Assembly: GCF_026745355.1 (NCBI RefSeq)
Contig: NC_079205.1
Span: 8,210,863-8,274,862 of the forward strand
Reading direction: 5' to 3'
Source: Beta vulgaris subsp. vulgaris
Taxonomy: Eukaryota; Streptophyta; Magnoliopsida; Caryophyllales; Amaranthaceae
DNA: 64,000 nucleotides
The translations under genes and the position numbers were made by a program. Below are positions 60,028 through 64,000 of the stretch, piece by piece. Within the stretch, counting starts at the first letter, position 1. Each line of letters opens with the position of its first letter. The notes beneath the pieces were generated by a model. That model saw only the letters and a program-made list of their open reading frames with translations. It was not told the origin of the DNA and did not search any database.

Positions 60028-60390
60028 GTGTTATATACAGCAAAAAAAGGTTAAATCCAGCAAAAATATTGGGGGGAGGTCATCTATGACAAATGACCCC
60101 GCTTTGGGGGAGGTATCTATGATAAATAACCTCATTCCCCATTGTAGTACATATAATCGCAACTCGAAAAATATAAAATATGACCTACCAATTTGAATAA
60201 TATGACAATAAATTTAAAATTTAAACAGAAGAGTACTCACCAAACTGCTGTTATTATTATTTATAAAGCGACTTCCATAGTTGAAGCCCAATTATAATAA
60301 TAATATAAAAAAATAACCATGGTTAAGTTAGGCATAATTTTAAAGGCTGTATCTAGCCTCTTTTTTTTTTTTTTTTGCTGTATATAACAC
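60028..60390. mobile_element. TIR element with GTGTTATATACAGC ends
   Basis: GTGTTATATACAGCAAAAAA at the left and the exact inverted ...TTTTTTGCTGTATATAACAC at the right. 363 bp, non-coding, about 0.7 kb upstream of the transposase pseudogene. Target duplication not resolved, so the superfamily is open. Confidence 0.65.
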
Positions 60391-61086
60391 TTATGATTTA
60401 GAAACTCCCACCTTTATGTTATTTTTTTTCCTAAATTTTCACCTAAACTTTACAAAACCTTTATAAACTCCCACCACTAAACGGATTTTGCCAAACTCCA
60501 TTAGTGGTGGGACCCACATCAATTATTTCTTTTGTTTTTCCCTCCAAACAACTCACTTCTCTCATTCATCTCTCCAAAAACGTTGCGTCTTCCTCTTCCA
60601 ACCATTAAGTTCTCCTTTTTTTTTCCCCATTCTCTATCTTCATTCATCTCTCTTCAAATCTGGGTAAATATGTAGGTCCCAGATAACATTGAAGCTGCTG
60701 TAAAAATCCTCCCTCAGCATCAGTTATTGGGAAACAACATTGGAGGGTGATACAACGTGGTTAAACCTAGTGGCTAACAAGGAAATTAAGGTAAGCTACT
60801 TCTAATTTGGTTACTTTATTGTTAATTACATTGTTTATTAGCGTTATCAATCAAATAATCGGATCTAAAATGCTGTTAATATTGTAATTCGGGTTTTAGG
60901 GTTTTGCTTTTCAATTTGGGGATTCTTGAAATAAATCTTGAATTGATTAAAAAACTGATTTCCTTATGAATTGACAACTCCTAGTTGTGATTTATGTATG
61001 ATTTTGGAATCAAATTTGATTTTTAATGTACTTAATTATTAGTTTATTGGAGTAATGGTTGGCATTTTGTTACTGCTTTGTTTTTC
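60391..61086 (+). other. Upstream region of the transposase pseudogene
   Basis: Probably the 5' leader and first intron of the MULE gene. A coding-like stretch at 60670-60790 ends at a GTAAGC donor-like site, and AT-rich intron-like sequence runs to an acceptor-like 'ttgtttttcag' just before 61090. No TIR of the parent element was found. Confidence 0.4.
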
Positions 61087-63370
61087 AGAATGTGTGATAC
61101 TACTGTTGATAAAAAGGTGTATGTTAGGGGTACATTTGTTGAAAGTTTACAAAAAGAGAGAAAACAGCTTCAACCCTGCACTCAAGAAAGCCAAAACAAA
61201 CTCGTTCATCCTTTATACAAAGTGAAACTAGAGCTACATAATAAGCTTAAACCCAAGCCGAAACCTAAAAATTTTGCACTCCAAATCAATGATTCAGAGG
61301 ATGTTGTTAAAATTAGCAAGGAGGTGTTTGAAAGGGAGGTGAATGAGAGCAAATCAACTGAGCTTTGTGAAGACAAATCCCGTTTCAACCCAGCTACTGT
61401 ATCTCTTCCTTTTGAAGAATAGAACACTCGTACCAAACCAGCACCAACACCTGTCCAACCTAGGAGTACACCTTGAGTGAAGCAGGTTGCAAGAAAAGGT
61501 GTTAAGAAACAGGACAAGGGCAAGGGAAAGGTTGTGCAACCTAAAGCTAAGAAGAAATTAGATTCGGATGATGAACTTGAGGGTCTGAACTCATCATCCA
61601 GTTCTGATGTGAGTGATGTTGATGTTAATCGGAAGCCATGAGAGGAAGAAGTTGGTGAAGATGAATTGTTTTTGCAAACAAGCCAAGGTGAAAAAGCTGT
61701 TGGTGTAAATAAGGATGGTGAAGGAACTTCTGTTCAAAGGGCTAAAGAGAAGCGAAAAATAAACAAAGGCAAGCAGAGGCAGAGTCAACTTCAAGAGGAT
61801 CTGACAAGGGATGATATTGGCTTACATGAGGAGATACAAGCAGATTATGATGATTTGAGGAGTGTAGGAAGCTCATATGAAGAAGCAGATAACTCTCCCT
61901 TCTTTTATGCAGATGTTGACTTCAAAAGAGGTATAAAATTGCAAATTGGCTTGAAGTTTTTTTTTCTATTAATACACTTAGAAAGGCATTACAATGACAT
62001 GCTATTGAGAATAAGTATGACTACTACTTGTTACATAGTGATGGTGATAGGTTAAGTGCATATTGTAAATTCAGGTGTGATTGTGAATGGGATACAAAGA
62101 AGTGTAGGATTATAAATTGTACATGTAAAGGAAATTTCAAGTTGCATGGTAGGAAATTATTTGGACAGGATTGTTGCAAATTAGATCTTTTACCTCAGAA
62201 CACAAGTGCAAGAGAATGGTGGTGAACTGTAAGGTGACTATTGAGTTTCTCAGTGAGAGATACTTGGAAGAATGGAGGTCAGACCCTAGTTGGAAGTTGA
62301 AGGCCTTCATGAGGAGGGCTTTTCTTGAGTTGGGGTATGAAATTTCATATACAAGAGCTTGGCTTACAAGAGCAAGAGTGAAGTTGATATTATATGGGAA
62401 TGCAGATGAGAAATACTCAATAGTATGGGATTATGTGGTTGCTGTGATTAAACATAATCCCGAGTCTAGCAATTTTAGGTCTATGGAGGCCTGAACCCCC
62501 AATTTTCCAGAGGATGTACATTTGTCTAAATGCTTGTAAAGAGGGTTTTAAGAGTGCTTGCAGACTAATCATCTGTGTAGATGGTTGCCACTTGAAGGGT
62601 GCATACCCTAGACAAATCTTAGTGGCTGCGGGAAATGATGGAAATAATAATATATTTCCATTTGCATGGGTTGTAGTGGAGGTAGACAATACATAAAGTC
62701 GATGTTGGTTTTTAGACTTATTGATGAGGGACTTAGGAGGAGATCAACAAGGTGTTGGATGACCTTCATGTCAGACAGACAGAAGGTAAGATATTGTTTT
62801 TTTATGTGTTTTTAATTGCATATGATGTATTTGGTTTGTTAAATCTTATATTTGTGTTTATAGGGTTTGATTGGAGTTTTTAGTACGGTTGTCCCTAAGA
62901 CAGATATATGGTTTTGTGTTGGACATATTTGGGCTAACTTCAAGCTCAAATTTACCGGGACTATCTACAAAGAACTTTTTTGGAATGTCGCTCGAGCTAT
63001 AACCTTGGTAAGAGTTAATAGCATAGTGTTATATATAAATTAGGAAATTATTTAGTTTTTTCATGGTTGATAGATTACTCTTAAATTAGAATGTTGTAAA
63101 CCATCTGGTTATTGTTTTTCATGTTTAATAGCATGAATGTGAAGTTCCAATGGAGAGCATCAAGTTCCTCTCAGATGAAGCTTTTGCTTATTTGGATGAT
63201 ATCCCGACCAAGCATTGGTCACGACACACTTTTAGCACTGTTTGCATGTTCAACATGTTGTTAAACAACTTGTATGAGACTTTCAATTCAGTGATAAGAG
63301 AGGCAAGGGATAGCTGATACTCACCTTTATCGAGTGGTTGAGGAAATATATTATGAAACGAAACTACGAG
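61087..63370 (+). pseudogene. MuDR-type (MULE) transposase pseudogene
   Basis: The N-terminal part (61087-61950) is open in one frame apart from stops at 61420, 61474 and 61639. A frameshift in a T run near 61960 leads to the MuDR zinc-binding region (LSAYCKFRCDCEWDT, about 62034-62090), with another in-frame TGA at 61995. Then come SEHKCKRM and VTIEFLSERYLEEW (62190-62280), and the DDE core start MYICLNACKEGFKSAC with ICVDGCHLKGAYP (about 62510-62610), where the Asp is catalytic. A later DRQKG block precedes an intron (about 62788-62863). Two more exon-like pieces (to about 63007, and from about 63131) carry VGHIWANFK and TFNSVIREAR. Similarity ends near 63370, so the C-terminus is lost. Confidence 0.85.
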
Positions 63371-64000
63371 AATTTTATTTTATAATACTATTTTGGTAAC
63401 AGTTCACTTTATGCTTGTAATCTCTCGTTCCGTATTTTTGTGCTTTGTATTTTCTAATTTTATTTTAGAAGCCACTAGTCTTTGGATTTTTATTTATTTT
63501 ATCAAGGCAGATATGAAGCATTCGTTGTTGAAAATGTGATGTTGATAATTCTGAACATAGTGATGTTCTAGTATTTTATTTGGTATATGAGTTCTACTGG
63601 TATTAGGAAAGTTAATATGGTAGCTTGAACTCGCATTCCCAATATATCCATTGCTCTTGCATTGTGTGTTTTCCTTTAATTTCCACGTTATAATTGTGTC
63701 GTTTTCGGGCTTCTAGCTTTGTTTGCTCGAAATTGGGTCTCAACTCAATTGATTTTCATCTTTTCCCAAGGATAAGGGAAAATTGACTACATTATGAGCA
63801 TGCTTTGAATCATTATAAGGTTCTGAAGGCTTGGATATTGTTTGTTTCTTTGTTTGTCCTTTCTGTACATGAAATTGTTCTTTGTATAGAATGTTAATTG
63901 TAATGTTCTCTCCAGCTTAGCATATTTAACCACAGTGGACAATTGAAGAAATCCTATCAACTTTGCTAGCTAACCCCATAAATCTAGCACCACCGCATCT
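63371..64000. other. Sequence after the transposase relic, nothing recognised
   Basis: AT-rich, no ORF of note, no TIR matching the upstream side of the MULE. It could be intron, 3' flank or unrelated DNA. Confidence 0.35.

Overview
This is plant nuclear DNA, from a flowering plant and most likely a eudicot. It is AT-rich, holds three intron-rich or plant-specific host genes, and is packed with plant transposon families (Copia, MULE, hAT, Harbinger/Tourist, Stowaway, Helitron, LINE). The species cannot be fixed from the sequence. No operons, CRISPR arrays or bacterial features are present.

There are three confident host genes. (1) A single-finger C2H2 repressor-type zinc-finger gene lies at 5266-6099 (minus strand, one exon). 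(2) LHCB3, a light-harvesting complex II chlorophyll a/b protein, lies at 16090-17703 (plus strand, 3 exons, 264 aa). (3) A class VIII myosin heavy chain closest to Arabidopsis VIII-2/ATM2 lies at 18652-37433 (minus strand). I could resolve it into 24 coding exons that join in frame to 1244 aa, including exons of 28 bp and 14 bp. LHCB3 and the myosin are convergent neighbours about 0.95 kb apart. In Arabidopsis the same two genes carry consecutive locus numbers (AT5G54270 and AT5G54280), so this looks like conserved microsynteny.

The rest is mostly mobile DNA. 1-16 kb: a decayed LINE, Stowaway MITEs, foldback elements, a long-TIR MULE-like element carrying a FAR1/FHY3-type domain fragment, a SINE-like element, a Helitron and local tandem duplications. 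Myosin introns: a 1.4-kb long-TIR MULE, a Stowaway MITE, a perfect 252-bp tandem duplication and a diverged 134-bp one. 38.1-44.1 kb: a complete Copia LTR retrotransposon with TCTTC target duplications, near-identical LTRs and a frameshifted gag-pol. It sits inside an older inverted-repeat element. 45-48 kb: two related MULE-like elements whose interiors hold telomere-like CCCTAA motifs; a hAT element with a perfect 8-bp target duplication is nested in one. 50-60 kb: Harbinger/Tourist-type elements, a Gypsy-like LTR remnant with a TCGGCC-rich tandem array, a short MULE-like foldback, and a second copy of the 13-kb Helitron interrupted by a Stowaway MITE. 61-63.4 kb: a MuDR-type transposase pseudogene whose clearest early stop codons are all explained by C-to-T change.

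I see no new multi-gene system. The most unusual signals are a possible self-complementary primer-binding site in the Copia element, a dense TCGCGA palindrome array in its LTRs, the conflict between its young LTRs and broken ORFs, and the 14-bp myosin microexon.
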